64,000 bases of DNA, from NCBI GenBank assembly GCA_029891345.1, contig CM057006.1, positions 46,257,556 to 46,321,555 on the forward strand, read 5' to 3'. Below, one piece after another: positions 1 through 11,827 of the stretch (position 1 is its first letter; the number at the start of each line of letters is the position of its first letter). The notes under the pieces are model-generated. The model was not told the DNA's origin. It saw only the letters and a program-made list of their open reading frames with translations, and did not search any database. A program made the translations under genes and the position numbers. The stretch comes from Dryococelus australis. Lineage: Eukaryota > Arthropoda > Insecta > Phasmatodea > Phasmatidae.

Positions 1-214
1 GCACAAAAAAAAAAAGCCAAAGAAAGAATTTTGCTATCACAAATGGTTTCCTAAAACACTTTTTATTCGACTTTATGGAACTACTTTCCATCCATCGTTA
101 CCAACTGTACTCGGCGAATGTCATTCAGTGCGACGATTATAATGTATGCATGCAGGGGCAGTGACTATTTTCTAAGGTTCATTTCTAAAGTGCTCACTTT
201 ATCGTGAACAACCT
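1..214 (-). mobile_element. MITE-A copy, cut by window start
   Basis: Reverse-orientation family A copy. The diagnostic inner blocks (CACAAATGGTTTCC, TTTTTATTCGAC, ACTACTTTCC, TCATTCAGTGCG, GCAGGGGCAGTGAC) lead into the end AAAGTGCTCACTTTATCGTG followed by AACAACCT. Its other half lies before base 1. MITEs encode nothing and depend on a transposase supplied elsewhere. Confidence 0.85.
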
Positions 215-1809
215 ACCTTTAACACGAGTTACCAAGAGCTAGTAACTCTTCGAGATTGTACTGTTTGAAAAACAACATTTTAACCAGTTATTTTTTATAT
301 TTTCTATATGGCAAACACATAATTCTGTAGTTAAATATTAATTAGCAGGTAATTTTTATTTAATAATACCGAAATAGTGTGATTAATATACTTTAAGCTT
401 CCTATATCGGAAAGCAAAAGTGAAATAATAATACATTTGCGACAAAACTAATATTTACATATCTGTTACTCCCAAAGTCTGGACATTTCTTTATTCGAAA
501 ACTGCAACTTACGATTCACTGTGCAGCCGTCGCGCTACATGTTCTGTCTGTGTGGTTCACGGCTGCCAGCATGGTAGCAGCACAGTAACGAGCAAAACGA
601 TTACTGATTATCGAAACGAAAATACCGTTGTCTAAAAAGTTACGTTAAAATATTATTCGATGGTAGTATTTATAACATGAACACAGAAATAATTGCATCA
701 CTGGGGAGTATTTTATATCACTCACCTGTACTTATAACGTAAATACTCGTAATCGTATTTCTGCCGTGGATTCCAAATATGACTCCATTTTCTCTCTCCC
801 CAACCTCCGATTCGAACAGCTAGCTACTGGTTCATCCTCAATAACCAGCAACTGGGAGCTAAAGTTTATGTTAGGCGTTGACTTGAGGTGGTAAAACGAA
901 ATTCAGTGCTAGCCTGCAGCTAATTTTGACCGGGAGAATAACAAGTGGTAAAACCGGCCCTAAGACTTGAAAGCGAATTCCGAAACAGAGAAATCACTGG
1001 TCATTACGGAACTATGTCGCTCTGTTATTCACGAGTAGTGGAATTCGCCTCGCTGCTTGATCGATCGAACAAGGGCTTTCCCCGACATGAACAAATAACC
1101 CCAGATAGATCCAGGCCGATGGCGGTGTAGGGGGAGGATGAGGGGAGGAACACATAAAACAAAGACGAAACAGCCCGGCCATAAAGTCGCGAGAACGCAA
1201 CAAAACAAACACGTCAATCTACCATACTGGAAGCGGTCCAGCGAGTTAAAAATACTCAAACGGGCAATTTGTTGAGAAAAAAAAACGATCGAAAACCAAC
1301 AACACAATGAACGATTCAGTACATTACCAGCACAGAACTTACTACAGTAGTTGGGTAAGACAATGTTTTCTGTGTTCTATCGAACAGCGGATGCAGTCAC
1401 GATCTCCCGTCCCTGGAATTCGCAAATACTACGGCAGTAACATCCTTCGCTCTTATTCAGCGTGCACAGAGCCACCCACAGTTATTACAAGCCATGTCCA
1501 CCAACATTTGCCACTTCAGTCATCAGAGTAAACCGAGCTGTGCACACAGACAGCCCCAATCTTTGAAGACAACATTCTATTTCATAGGCACTAGCGTGCT
1601 TTAATTGGCTCCAGTTGAATGCATTCCAATAGGAGGAGATACGTTCCTTCCAACCACAGTGTATGTCATAGAACCACCTTACTGGTCAACAGCGTCATGC
1701 AGAGTTGAATCTACATGGGTCATATTGATGGGGTCAAGGCCTATCCACTTTCTACGAACGCTATTCGTAAAGGGTGCTCTTCCTAGGCGGATCAGACCGT
1801 CAACCCTTC
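215..1809. other. Unassigned AT-rich sequence
   Basis: No gene, RNA or repeat family was recognised. The open frames here are all under 95 residues, overlap on both strands and show no coding bias. The part from about 1540 is slightly more GC-rich and runs up to a fold-back arm that begins at 1810. Confidence 0.5.
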
Positions 1810-2035
1810 TTAAGGGTCCTATGTACTGAAACGTTTTCTGTGAAATCGTTTGCGCAAGAGCGTATCTCTGTAAATAAAAGTTCTGGAAATGCTAAGTTTT
1901 GCCAGACAGGATAAAATATAATTATCTACGCCCCGATTTTTTTTTACTTTTGTCATATTAAGTGTATTCTTGGGGAAAAATTCGTGAAAATGGTCAAATA
2001 TAGCAATTTTAAAGCTTGCCTATGCAGTTTCCGCA
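1810..2035 (-). mobile_element. FB1 fold-back element, single arm fragment
   Basis: Begins TTAAGGGTCCTATGTACTGA and continues with blocks GTTTTCTGTGAAATCG, GTAAATAAAAGTTCTGGAAA, TTGTCATATTAAGTGTATTC, CGTGAAAATGGTCAAA and GCCTATGCAGTTTCC. These match in order the right half of the large palindrome at 41488-42416, from its centre outward. The copy stops where that arm would continue, so it is a truncated half-element. Confidence 0.8.
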
Positions 2036-2760
2036 AACTACACCGGTGGCAGGCCTCCTCCCAGCAGGAAGGTCAACCAGCGCCACCCAGAGTCCGACCT
2101 GCGATCAGCACGGCCTAAGCAGGGGCTTCTCGCTGATCCCCTGGGTCACCACGACTGTACTGTGCACACAGAGTTTTCACCCAGGAGAGGCCCAACTCCT
2201 CCGGGACGCAAGACAGTCCCTTCTGCGGAGCTCCGTCACCCCGAGATCTACCAGCCTCGGTTAGGGACTGTGCCCCCGGCTCGCGGGTCATCAGTGCAGG
2301 CGAAGAATACATGCAGCCCCTGGATAACTAACTACACATGACCTCGCCGTGGCTGACCACCAGTGCACTCGTGGGGCCGCCACATTAGCCCACAGTCGTC
2401 CTCACCCCCGTCAGCCACAGCGTTTCCAGCCCTGACCTATAGAGGAAGTGGCGATGGACTTGAGCAGGAGAGGCTGTGCAATCGCATCACCGCCCCATAT
2501 CGGGGAACAAGCCTTGACGCACGCCGCAACACCCACCCGCTAAGGCCGATAACTCCGGAGCAAGTATCCACCAGGGGGAGGGCCGGACAAGGATAGCCAT
2601 TCCGCTATTGTCACAACTACCCAACCAGGCACTTTGAGGAGACATACTCCGTGCACTCCCTATTCGTCGGGATCTGCTACCGGATTTCAGCAAGTGCATT
2701 TTCTGCCTTCTCGTCACCTTAATGACAGGTTGGTTGCCCTCCATGGCCAGACAGAACAGA
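2036..2760. other. GC-rich island of unknown identity
   Basis: About 700 bp, clearly richer in GC than its flanks and starting exactly where the FB1 fragment ends. Short frames are open on both strands (for example 2363-2596 plus and 2487-2744 minus), but none shows a protein motif I recognise. It could be the 5' part of a non-LTR retrotransposon or a captured host fragment. Confidence 0.3.
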
Positions 2761-2936
2761 ACAAATTAAAATGGCACCAGTACCCAGCCGAAGACCATAA
2801 CTGGTCCCAGTTACTTGAATTTAAAATAAATTTACAAAAATAGTAGAAACATAACATTTGTCGCGTTATAACATTTAAAAACAAGCTAGATTTTAAAACA
2901 GACCCTTAAAATTAATTTCATAATGTTTAAAAGTCG

Positions 2937-3128
2937 GGTAAGACAGGCATCGACTTAACTTCGCTCGTGGGATTCGTGCCGAAAGATGCCGCTAGTTGAA
3001 GGGTTTTCTCGGGGACCTCCCGTTTCCCCGCCCTTGCATTCCGACGTTGCTCCATATCCATCTCGTTTCACCCTCACCGACTCTCAAGATCTTGTCGTTT
3101 AGAGCCACCCAAATCTCTCCACTCCACT
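2937..3128 (+). mobile_element. SINE-S, 5'-truncated
   Basis: The body of the tRNA-derived SINE family that is intact at 37011-37235. It shows GTGGGATTCGTGCC, GATGCCGCTAG, TTTTCTCGGGGACCTCCCG, CCCCGCCCTTGCATTCCG, CTCGTTTCACCCTCACCG and the 3' block AGAGCCACCCAAATCTCTCC. The tRNA head with the Pol III A and B boxes is missing. Confidence 0.85.
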
Positions 3129-5149
3129 TAACTTTCAATAATAACTAACTGGATAATCCCCAAAACTGAAAATGAAACAGGTATCGAAAAACAAGGGAGA
3201 ATTATCTCAACCTTGCTCGCTAGTTGCAAATATGACAATGCTTGGTCAGGTATCACGTGTTGTTAATGAGCCCGGCTTTTAAAACGAGTCCTCCATAAAT
3301 ATTCTGTTGTAGGACTTGAAACAGTACAGTCCATTCCCCACTGAAAGAGACGTATGAAAATCAACCTTTGAAAAATCACTCTAGGCGTAACATGTCAACC
3401 TGTTTTTTCAATAACATGTATTCCACAAATATATAACACTGTGGTTAACTTTAGAGTACTGTATTATTGAATAAATAAAACTTTACCTTAACATATCCTA
3501 TAACGTGTAATATTTACTTCATATTAAATATGAATTAACAACAGCGAGAGCAGTGACGTGTTGCAACGGCCGGTAAGAAATAGTTCACAGTTAAAATATT
3601 ATTTTAGCCTGGTTTATTAGTACGCTATTTGTAAATTAAATGGTGCCTTATAAAATATTTAAATATTTAGGTAGCCCCGATGGCAACATATTTCATTTTT
3701 ATATTAAAAATAACAGCGCAAAATATAGTTCGTAGGTCGTAGTAGCACGGTGTTTGTTTTATCGAGCGACGGAGCAACTATCGGCTGGGCGAGGCTTGTC
3801 GTTCTCTCTCTCTTTCTTTGTCTCTCTCAAATGGGACGCTTCGCTAATAAGCAAAAAAATATATACAGGTTTTCAATTGTAGCATATTTAATACTTATTA
3901 TAGCATATTTAATACTTATTACAGCAATTTTTTTTAAATTTGTAATTTACAACTGAAAAGAGATTTTAATATTTGAATACTTATTTTAATATATTTAGAT
4001 ATGATGGCGGGATGGATACCATCGGAAGTTGGCTGACGTGGCGAGCCAGGACATGGAGTATAGCTTTTTGCTACGCAAAGCGGAAATTATTCTTACACCG
4101 AAAAATACTTTCAATTACCACATCACGTTTGTAGATGATGTGTTTTTTAAACCTACCTAGGCAAGTTACGATGTTGTGATAAATATGTGTTTCCACGGCA
4201 GTAATAAATATACTGTTACGTGTGTTTCGATAACCACTGCGTGTAAAATGGCGTGCCGTTGCTGCGTGGTGGTCGTTTGGCTGGCTGTGTGTGTGTGTGT
4301 GTGCGCGCGCGCGCGATTTCAAATATTTGATGTGTACTATTCATACGTTTTAACTTTGAACTGTTTTTATGACGAAGTTAATTATTATATCCGCGTCTGT
4401 TTATTCATCACAAAGTTGTACCTTTTCCTTAGGTGTTTGAAACACAGCCGTGTAACATGATTGGCCACAGCCCCAACAAAATACTAAGCCCTGCCCGATA
4501 AATTTCAATAAACGTAATAAACAGTAAGTAGCAATACATAGAAACATGAGCGGAATAAAAGTTACCGTAGGCTTATTTGTGTGCATGTTAGCCGCTATCT
4601 TTTAAGTTTGTATGACAAAAAAAAAGCAACACGAGCTGTGTGCTTGAATTTAGCGTGTCTTTTTCGTTTGACTGGTTGTTTTTCCGTTTTAAAATTTATT
4701 CCAACTGAGGCCGTCCTTTTAAAGAAATAACACAACACACATCAATAGCAAAAGGATAAATACTACAGTTCTTTGTCTCGCTGTTGTAACAGAGTTAAAC
4801 ACAGTCGCGACAAAATATTAACGTGCATTACATGTAATGTGCTATGTCGTAGAAAACAAATATGCTAACGTAAAATATCCGAAGAACTATCGTCAATTCA
4901 GGCATTTTTAAAAGGTCATAAAGCTGACTTAAATAATGTTAAGAGGCCTAAACTGTGAATATTCGTATGGAATTATTTTTGGAACATGACAGAATTCTTT
5001 GGAAAGCTTTAAACAAGAACCACACATTTGACAGGTATTAAAGTAGAAGTCACATTTCAATGCTATTGTTTAGGTGTAGAGAAAGTATACGAACACATGT
5101 ACACAAACAATGGAATTTGAACAATGATTTTGACAGATGCTAGATGGCA
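3129..5149. other. Unassigned AT-rich sequence with short repeats
   Basis: No gene recognised. It holds a 20-bp direct duplication (TAGCATATTTAATACTTATT at about 3881 and 3901) and a compound (TG)n(CG)n run at about 4285-4313. Frames up to 94 residues overlap on opposite strands and are probably chance. Confidence 0.5.
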
Positions 5150-5245
5150 GTCACATGATAATGTTTGTTTACATTTGGCGGAAGGATACGAAACGGACCA
5201 GCAGGTACATATTTAGCAGGGCTCCGAGAAAGTGTCTTCCAGTGG
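5150..5245 (+). mobile_element. MITE-A 3' remnant
   Basis: Blocks AATGTTTGTTTACAT, GGCGGAAGGATACGAAACG, CAGGTACATATTTAGCAGGG match in order the last 90 bp of MITE-A (AATGTTAATTTTAAATA, GGCGGAAGAATACACAACG, CAAGTAGATCTTAAGCAGGG). It is strongly diverged and the terminus itself is eroded. Confidence 0.5.
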
Positions 5246-6802
5246 GGAATGGACTATACAAGTACGTACGTAAGTTCGAGTTTTTCAAAGTTTCTCTCCA
5301 ACTATATTCCTTCCTTCCCTCACCTAACATCCAGAGATAGAAAATTGCTAACCGGGTGGAAGAGTTGGGTTGAAAAATTTGGGGAACTCTTTAACAACTA
5401 ATCTTTATCGCCCATCATGAGAAGTAAACGAAGAAGCAACAGATTACAATGGCGAAATAAACGGGAGTACACGGAGGAAACCCAACGGTAAAGGCAACCA
5501 CGTTTCCCACGCGCAAAACAAATGGACAATAATATGTTTAAATGTAAAGAGTATGTAATATATACACACCTTTAAGCTATCCCGTTATAAACGCACAACA
5601 ATACTATTACAATAAGGTCAGTGTTGCTCATGGCACTTACTATGACCCAGTGCAAAGTAATTCCCGGTAAGGGGATCCTTATAAGGCAAAGAAACGCGTC
5701 TTCTCTTCACTGGTGAACTCTAACCTCGGCCGACTGCACTAATGAGTGGGTGGAAAAAAAAAAAAAAAAAGGGGGGGGGGGGGGGTTAATTCCTCAAATT
5801 GTTTTTTATCTCCATTCCAGTACAACTTCAGAAAAGTGAGTACGAACCCTCCAAGTATTCTCCCGTTAAATTAGAATTACCGGTCTGCGACATTAAAGGA
5901 AATATCATCATAGTTAATATTACAGTAGATACACCATCGAGACGTTATTAGGTGAAAATCATAGTGCAATAATAATTCGCAAAATTGGGATTAGCATTCC
6001 ATAGTAGCCAACAGCTTAGTCCACTGACAAGAGTACTCTTGTTTGCGACCCTGCAAGGCACAGATGTTCCACACGTGTCAAGATGGAGTACCTTAAAGGG
6101 GCGTCTTTACTCCAAGAGCCACTTGACAATCTGATTAGGGAGATAAAAATGTCACATATATGAATTTAATTTCAATAGTTGTTAGCTTGAGATGCAATCT
6201 TGTTAATTATGAAATTGACACACAGAGAGAGAGAGAAAGAGAGAGAGAGAGAGCGAGAGAGAGAGAGCGAGAGCGAGAGCGAGAGCGAGAGAGAGAGAGA
6301 GCGAGAGAAATAACCTGAATAAACAATCGAGTAAAAAGGACAAATGTAACTTAAAAGGAGAACGCAGATGAGCTGTACAGCTTGTGTACTGAACTGTGTA
6401 TGCCGTGTTTAAACAGGTACACGGCAAAGCAGTAACACCTGCAAATTCAAAGATGCACACATTTCAAGTCCAAAGCAAACGTATTAGATCTGAAGTACTT
6501 TGCGCAAGTGAAAATTACCTCTTAAAATCACACTGTTACTTCCATTAACCCACATTAGCCAATTTTCGCATAAGAGTGGCAATGCAAACGTAGATTATGA
6601 CCAAAACTTTTTGCCAAGTCGTGAGTAAACAATACTTGAAACGGTGATTGGTGGTAACCGAAATGCTATTTCAAAATTTTAAAGTCAAAGACAGTACGGT
6701 CTCGAATACTCGTCATATTTTTTTTTGCATCCATACCGATTTTCTGTGTTAACATAAGCAACGATGAGACCTCACCCCGGGTACTGAACATCTTTCGAAT
6801 GA
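5246..6802. other. Unassigned AT-rich sequence with simple repeats
   Basis: No gene recognised. It contains a 17-A run joined directly to a 16-G run at 5754-5786 and an impure (GA)n array at 6222-6307. The 85-residue minus frame at 6203-6460 reads through the GA array as low-complexity Leu/Ser/Ala and is not a gene. Confidence 0.5.
6222..6307. repeat. (GA)n microsatellite with GAGAGC interruptions
   Basis: About 86 bp of GAGAGA with regularly placed GAGAGC and GAGC units. A simple repeat. Confidence 0.9.
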
Positions 6803-7596
6803 GAGTTCACGATGAAGTTAAGAACTTTTGTAATCAACCTTCAAGAAAAAAATATTCTCCCCGTAACAACGTATGTGTTACAGTACAAACTAGCATACAG
6901 ACACCCGTTAAGTTAATAGAGAATTAATATAAAGTAGTTCTTCAAACTTAACGCTTAGGCAGTATAATACTTAAATGTATGGCCATGTAAGTCACTGTTC
7001 GTTTTACACACACAAGTGCATGAATATGCATTATTAACACATTTACTTTCCCAAAAATGTCCAGTTTCATATGGATGGTGAATAAATAATGTGAGACGAT
7101 CCATCGCAATGTTAATATTACTAAAGACTATTCACGATAAAGTGAGCACTTTAGAAATCAACCTTAGAAAAAAGTCACTATCGCTATCTGCATATATTTT
7201 AAAGGGCGAACTGAGTGGCATGCGCACGCACATTAAAGTTGGTAACGATGAATGGAAAGTAGTTCCATATCTTAACGTCTAATAAAAAGTGCCAAGTAAC
7301 CATTTGTGATAGTTAAAATTGTTTCTTTCACTTTCTTTTTTTTTTTTAATGCATCGAAGTGTTCAAATTGGCAGATTTGCAAAACATTTTCTTTTGCAAT
7401 AATTTTACAGTTGCACTAGGCCGACGCATGAATAAAGTGACGAGACCCATGCCAATGTTAATTTTGGATAAGGTGGAAGAATACACAATGTGCATGCAAG
7501 TATATCTTAAGCAGGGCTTTCAAAAGTGCTCATTTGATCGAGAACAGCCTATAAAACATAAGGATACAAAACGATGCGGAAATTTGATATTAAACA
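6803..7596 (+). mobile_element. Old MITE-A copy split by a younger MITE-A
   Basis: The left part starts GTTCACGATGAAGTTAAGAA and reads AACTTTTGTAATCAACCTTC, then AAAGTAGTTCTTCAAACTTAACG, then ACATTTACTTTCCC and CAATGTTAATATTACTAA. These follow the order of MITE-A. At 7125 a fresher copy begins. After it ends at 7550, AACATAAGGATACAAAACGATG resembles the continuation of the old copy up to the SINE at 7600. Confidence 0.55.
7125..7550 (+). mobile_element. MITE-A, near complete, nested
   Basis: Runs from AGACTATTCACGATAAAGTG to CAAAAGTGCTCATTTGATCG and AGAACAGCCT. All internal family blocks are present, including AAATCAACCTTAGAAAAAAG, GTAGTTCCATATCTTAACG, GACGCATGAATAAAGTGACG and CTTAAGCAGGGCTTTC. 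The small frames at 7091-7282 and 7359-7604 lie inside it and are not genes. Confidence 0.9.
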
Positions 7597-7599
7597 TGG

Positions 7600-7837
7600 A
7601 ATGATTGAAGAGATTTGGGCGGCTCTTAACATCGATGTCTTGAGAGCCGACGTGGGTGAAGAATGGTATGGAGCAGCGACGGAATGAAAGGGCGGGGAAA
7701 ACGGGAAATCCCCGAGAAAACTCGCTGACCAGTCGCATCGTCTGGCAGAATACCCACATGCTAAAATCCGTGGGGGAATCCAGCCCGCTTCACTTAGGTG
7801 GAAGGCGAGTAATTAACCACTACACCGCAGTGGCCTC
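7600..7837 (-). mobile_element. SINE-S, full-length, minus strand
   Basis: Reading on the minus strand, a tRNA-like head (GGCCACTGCGGTGTAGTGGT, then the A-box region) is followed by the SINE-S body and ends with AGAGCCGCCCAAATCTCTTC. The B-box region is degenerate. It lies directly behind the old MITE-A remnant. Internal Pol III promoters of this kind drive SINE transcription, but decay here makes activity doubtful. Confidence 0.85.
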
Positions 7838-8023
7838 ACAAATTAAACATGAAGAGTCTATACCAGACAACAGAGATCTTCCATATTGCACTCGGTTAAC
7901 AAACAGCCTGCCACAATTCTACGAGAAAAAATATTGTTACATGGGATACCTGAGGGGTGTATCTTGAGTCTTTGAGGGATGGGGCTTTAAAAAAAAAAAA
8001 AACTAAATTTGATTTATAATATC
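7838..8023. other. Short unassigned spacer
   Basis: It ends in the pentamer ATATC at 8019-8023, which flanks the LTR-like element that follows. Nothing else is recognised apart from a poly(A) run near 7990. Confidence 0.4.
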
Positions 8024-8695
8024 TGTCTCCACTATTACTTTTCATTTAACAGTGAGCGAAACATTTAATGTCTATTTCAACTGTAATTAACGTCCTCCTT
8101 AATTGTCTCTGGCTACATTCAACTCATACTCATCATTAACACGTGTTCAGATTATTTGTTGCCACCGTTTTAATATCTTTCACTCACGCATATAGTCCAA
8201 TAGTCTAGTCTGCCAGCCGCGTCCTTCACTGCTTGATACTCGCAGTCGCAGATTGCTCTTCCGCAGGTATTTAGCTGCTCGTCAAATATCGCTCGGAACT
8301 CAGCCACTCGTTCACTCAACTACAACTCAACTCGCGACCTGTCGCAATATTTATACAGCTCACCCTGACCATATGTAAGGTTCAACGCACCCCGAGTCGC
8401 GCTGAGAGAACGTCAGTAATCCAAATCATTCTTCAGATAAACGCAGAAATCAATACAACCAGTGTCAGCAGCATTCACCGAAAATAGGATTATCGTGTCG
8501 GCTCGTTTTTTTTTTTGTAACTAATACGCGGCCCCCAGCCTATCGCTCACCTGTTCATTCAAAACAATCCTTTGCCTCGCTGCCGCCACTATCATATAAC
8601 GACTCTCTGTTCTCTTCTTTTGCTCACGAGGAGACCGTGTGGGGGGGGGGGGGGCGTAGAGCAACGCCAGCTGCGCGGACCAGCAACACGTAACA
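8024..8695 (-). mobile_element. Solo LTR (candidate), minus strand
   Basis: 672 bp beginning TG and ending CA. On the minus strand it starts TGTTACGTG, has a GC-rich first half, a TATAAATA box (8348-8355 on the plus strand) and ends GTGGAGACA. It is flanked by ATATC on the left and ATATG on the right, a 4-of-5 target-site duplication. This is the organisation of a Gypsy-type LTR left after recombination between two LTRs. No coding region adjoins it. A 14-G run at 8641-8654 lies inside. Confidence 0.55.
8348..8355 (-). promoter_or_regulatory. TATA box of the LTR-like element
   Basis: Minus-strand TATAAATA preceded by GAGCTG and followed by TTGCGACAGG, about 340 bp from the LTR 5' end. This position suits the U3/R boundary. 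Confidence 0.45.
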
Positions 8696-9140
8696 ATATG
8701 TACGCCAACACCTCGACGCGAAAGCGTGCGAGAAGTGCGTGACGAAATTAGCCCGCGGACTTCTTTGATGTGCGGCTCTGAGACGAGCCAAAGAGAACGA
8801 GGCAGCATCGTCTGTTTTCTTTCTGAAAAGGACGAGACGTGAAAGCATTCCAAACAGCCTCCGCTAGGCGATACACTGTCATCTGTACGGAGGCTGCAAT
8901 TAGTCTGCCGTGAAAGCTGAGCCTTTCAGAGTAGCCAAGTGAATCACGTTTCAATCTGCGTTCAGTTCAATGAACATGAAATAAAACTCCTTTTCCGATG
9001 CTAACTGCGCAAAGGACGGATACCAACAAAACAAAGATGATTAAAAAAAAGGAGTATGTTACCCATGCATCACAAAATATTACCACTGAACGACCTTTCT
9101 GAAGTATACGATAAAACTGATACCACTTCAAATAAACATT
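8696..9140. other. Unassigned, moderately GC-rich sequence
   Basis: CpG-containing sequence between the LTR and an FB2 arm. Frames on the minus strand (8748-8954, 8967-9197) have no recognisable family. Confidence 0.35.
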
Positions 9141-9296
9141 CGCGGCGCGTGTTGCTTGCTTAGGTCTACAGCTGTGAGTACAGGTCCACTGCCCCATGCT
9201 ACCGGCCCATTTAACTTAATTACATCTGCACATTATTTCTTGGCGTTTCTGTGTTACTTTCCATTGCATATGCTTTATCGCTGAATTCCTCTTTGC
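9141..9296. mobile_element. FB2 fold-back element, one arm
   Basis: Blocks GCGCGTGTTGCTTGCTTA, AGCTGTGAGTACAGGTCCAC, TGCCCCATGCTACCGGCCCA, CACATTATTTCTTGGCGTTT, CTGTGTTACTTTCCATTGCA and GCTGAATTCCTCTTT match the right half of the centre of the fold-back at 32890-33624. No opposing arm is present, so this is a single-arm remnant. Confidence 0.8.
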
Positions 9297-9302
9297 ATGT
9301 TC

Positions 9303-9432
9303 GGCAGATTTTCTCGGGGATCTCCCGTTTCCCCCGCCCTTTCCATTCCGGCGCCGCTCCATACTCACCCCAATCACCCTCATCGGCTGTCAAGACATCG
9401 CTAAGAGCCGCCCAAATCTCTCAACTAGACTA
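9303..9432 (+). mobile_element. SINE-S, 5'-truncated
   Basis: Body from TTTTCTCGGGGATCTCCCG through CTCATCGGCTGTCAAGACAT to AGAGCCGCCCAAATCTCTC. It abuts the FB2 arm with only a few bases between. The tRNA head is absent. Confidence 0.85.
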
Positions 9433-11411
9433 GGTTCAAAAAGTACCGGAAGAAACGTACTATAAATATGTATAATTAAAGGCTAGAACGTATTATCCGT
9501 AATAAATCATAATTTCCAGTAGACCTATGCTAACATTATTAAATGCCTGGTATTACTCTTACGAGGTAATAATCTGCTACGATAACTCACTGGCAAAGCA
9601 CTTCGCCGAGTTCAAAGGCAAAGGCAGTGGGTTCGAGCTCTGGGATTAGACTGGGGATTTTCACAGTTGCGTCTCGCCAGAATTATACGCGCTAAGAGCC
9701 CAACAGCGAATATCGTTTTATACACGTTCTTCGAACATTTATTAATCCCGCTGGCCTGAACAGATTACATTAAAATGTTAACGCTACAGTATTATCTGTT
9801 TCCCAGTTGTAATTCAATCGGAACAGCCAACTGCGGGCAAACAAATGAATTGCACTGATATACATGCAAACGTAATTAGAGTAAACCTGGGTTTGTCAGT
9901 GCAAATTACTGAAAGCAGAAACTCACAATCCATCCATGTGGCGTTACATCTATCACTCTGGTGGAACAAGTCAAATACCAAAATTTTCGAGCCTGATTAA
10001 ACAGCCGATAGTGATATGACCCTGGAGTCAATCAAATGCGGCAACGGTTAACGAGTTTTAAGAAGATAACTAGGAAAAACTTTTTTTTTAACCAGCTTAA
10101 TAAGAAATCTGGTACGCCGACGGAGGCAGGTTTCCATTAATCCAGAGTGACCGGAATTTTGTTGCTGCAACCAGAATTGTTACGAGACTATTACATCATT
10201 TGCGGCACAAAAATGGTTGCATTCGGATGAAACTAAAAAATTAACACATTACTTTCCTCCGTACCTCGCTGAGAACAGCATTTTTATGAGAGTGTTTTAA
10301 CTAGTCTGCATATAATAAGCAATTTGGTTTTCCTACAACAGCAGATGGGTTTTGTTATTTTCCCACAGTGAAAACTGAGGTTACGATTACTAATAGTAAA
10401 ATTAAGTACATTAAGGTGGATTACTTTAGCCCTTGCGGGCAACTCTAGCCCAAATATCGCAAAGTAGTATATACTTTCGCATTTATAAAATAATGAACAT
10501 GTTTTTTTTTTCCTATTGCTACTCTTTGAAAACTAAACCTCAAAACAGAGCAATGCACATGCGTTTCTAATAATAAAAAAAAAGTAAACAGTTTTGCCTG
10601 AAATTAAGGCCAAAGTTACCCCTAAGGGCCATTAAATGAATATGTAAAATGTCTCACTTATTTCAAAAACTCTACATAACATCCCAAAGTTAATATCTTA
10701 ACACGCAATACAAAAACTTGAACTTTTCCTAAGCATTATTTTCACATAGGTAAAATCAGTACAATTTTAACCTCTTTTCACGTTCAGTATTAAAGAGATT
10801 TTACCCAAAGTAGCATAATAAAAACGTTAAAATAAATGGATGCGTTGCAGAACACACCGAACAAAGTTATTTGTTTACAATATCAAAATACACAATGCCA
10901 GAATATTAATGCTTCTGCAGCATTGAGGTTGGCCTAGTTCTGTCCAGTTTGTTACTACAAAAGCCTTCGTAACTCTATTTGAACATTAAGCGGCTTCCTA
11001 AATCTAGACGACGATACAGGCAACTACATAGTAAAAGAGGTAATTATATAGCTAAGTTGTACATCATGCCTATTATTCAAGGAAGAAAGCGATTCAACAA
11101 ATTAAAACAGGAAAAGGGAGCAGGTTATTTGCGGAGTATTCAAACGTAATAGCCTTGACTGACCACGGGTAAAGAAGGATTAGGGATGATAAAAAGAAAC
11201 GGATGTCAGATGTGGCAAAACAAGGCCAAATAAATGGCTTGAGACACAAAGAGAGCAGAAAATCAGCCCCATGGAAAAGGGGGGGAGGGAAAAGGAGACA
11301 GAGAGACCCTCGTCGCAAGGAACCTAATTAGCACGATGGAATACGATTTACATAAATCTCTCAACACCACAGTCGTCGCATCTACCTCGTACGGGGAGCT
11401 AACTGGGCTAT
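9433..11411. other. Unassigned AT-rich sequence
   Basis: About 2 kb with no recognised gene or repeat. The stretch 9780-9950 is rich in homeodomain-like cores (TAATTC, AAATGAATTG, GTAATTAGAG) with little low-complexity sequence. Near 9600-9660 a B-box-like GGGTTCGAGCTCT hints at a ruined tRNA-derived SINE, too weak to call. Confidence 0.4.
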
Positions 11412-11827
11412 AGGCTGTTCACGATAAAGTGAACACTTTCGAAAACTCTGCTTAAGATCTACTTGTATGCACGTCGTGAATTATTCCGCCTTATGTAAAA
11501 TTAACATTGTCATGGACCTCTTCGCTTTATTCATGCGTCGGCCAAGTGAAATTGTGATATTAAGAAAGTAAATATACTTTACAAATCTGCTCATATTTAA
11601 GCTTCGATGCATAAAAAAAATTGAGCGCGAAATAAAAACTTAAGTTATAACAAATGGTTACCTAACGTTTTTTATTCGACGTTAAGATACGGAACTATGT
11701 TCCCTTTATCGTTACCAACTTTACTGGGCGCAAGTCACTCAGTGCGCCCGTTAATATAAATGCAGGTAGGAGGAGCGACTTTTTTCCGAGGTTGATTTCA
11801 AAAGTGCTCACTTTGTGAACGGCCGTT
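11412..11827 (-). mobile_element. MITE-A, complete, minus orientation
   Basis: Starts AGGCTGTTCACGATAAAGTG with CTGCTTAAGATCTACTTG next (the family's 3' end reversed) and ends AAAAGTGCTCACTTTGTGAA, CGGCC. Both termini and all inner blocks are present. It is flanked on the left by CTATA. Confidence 0.9.
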
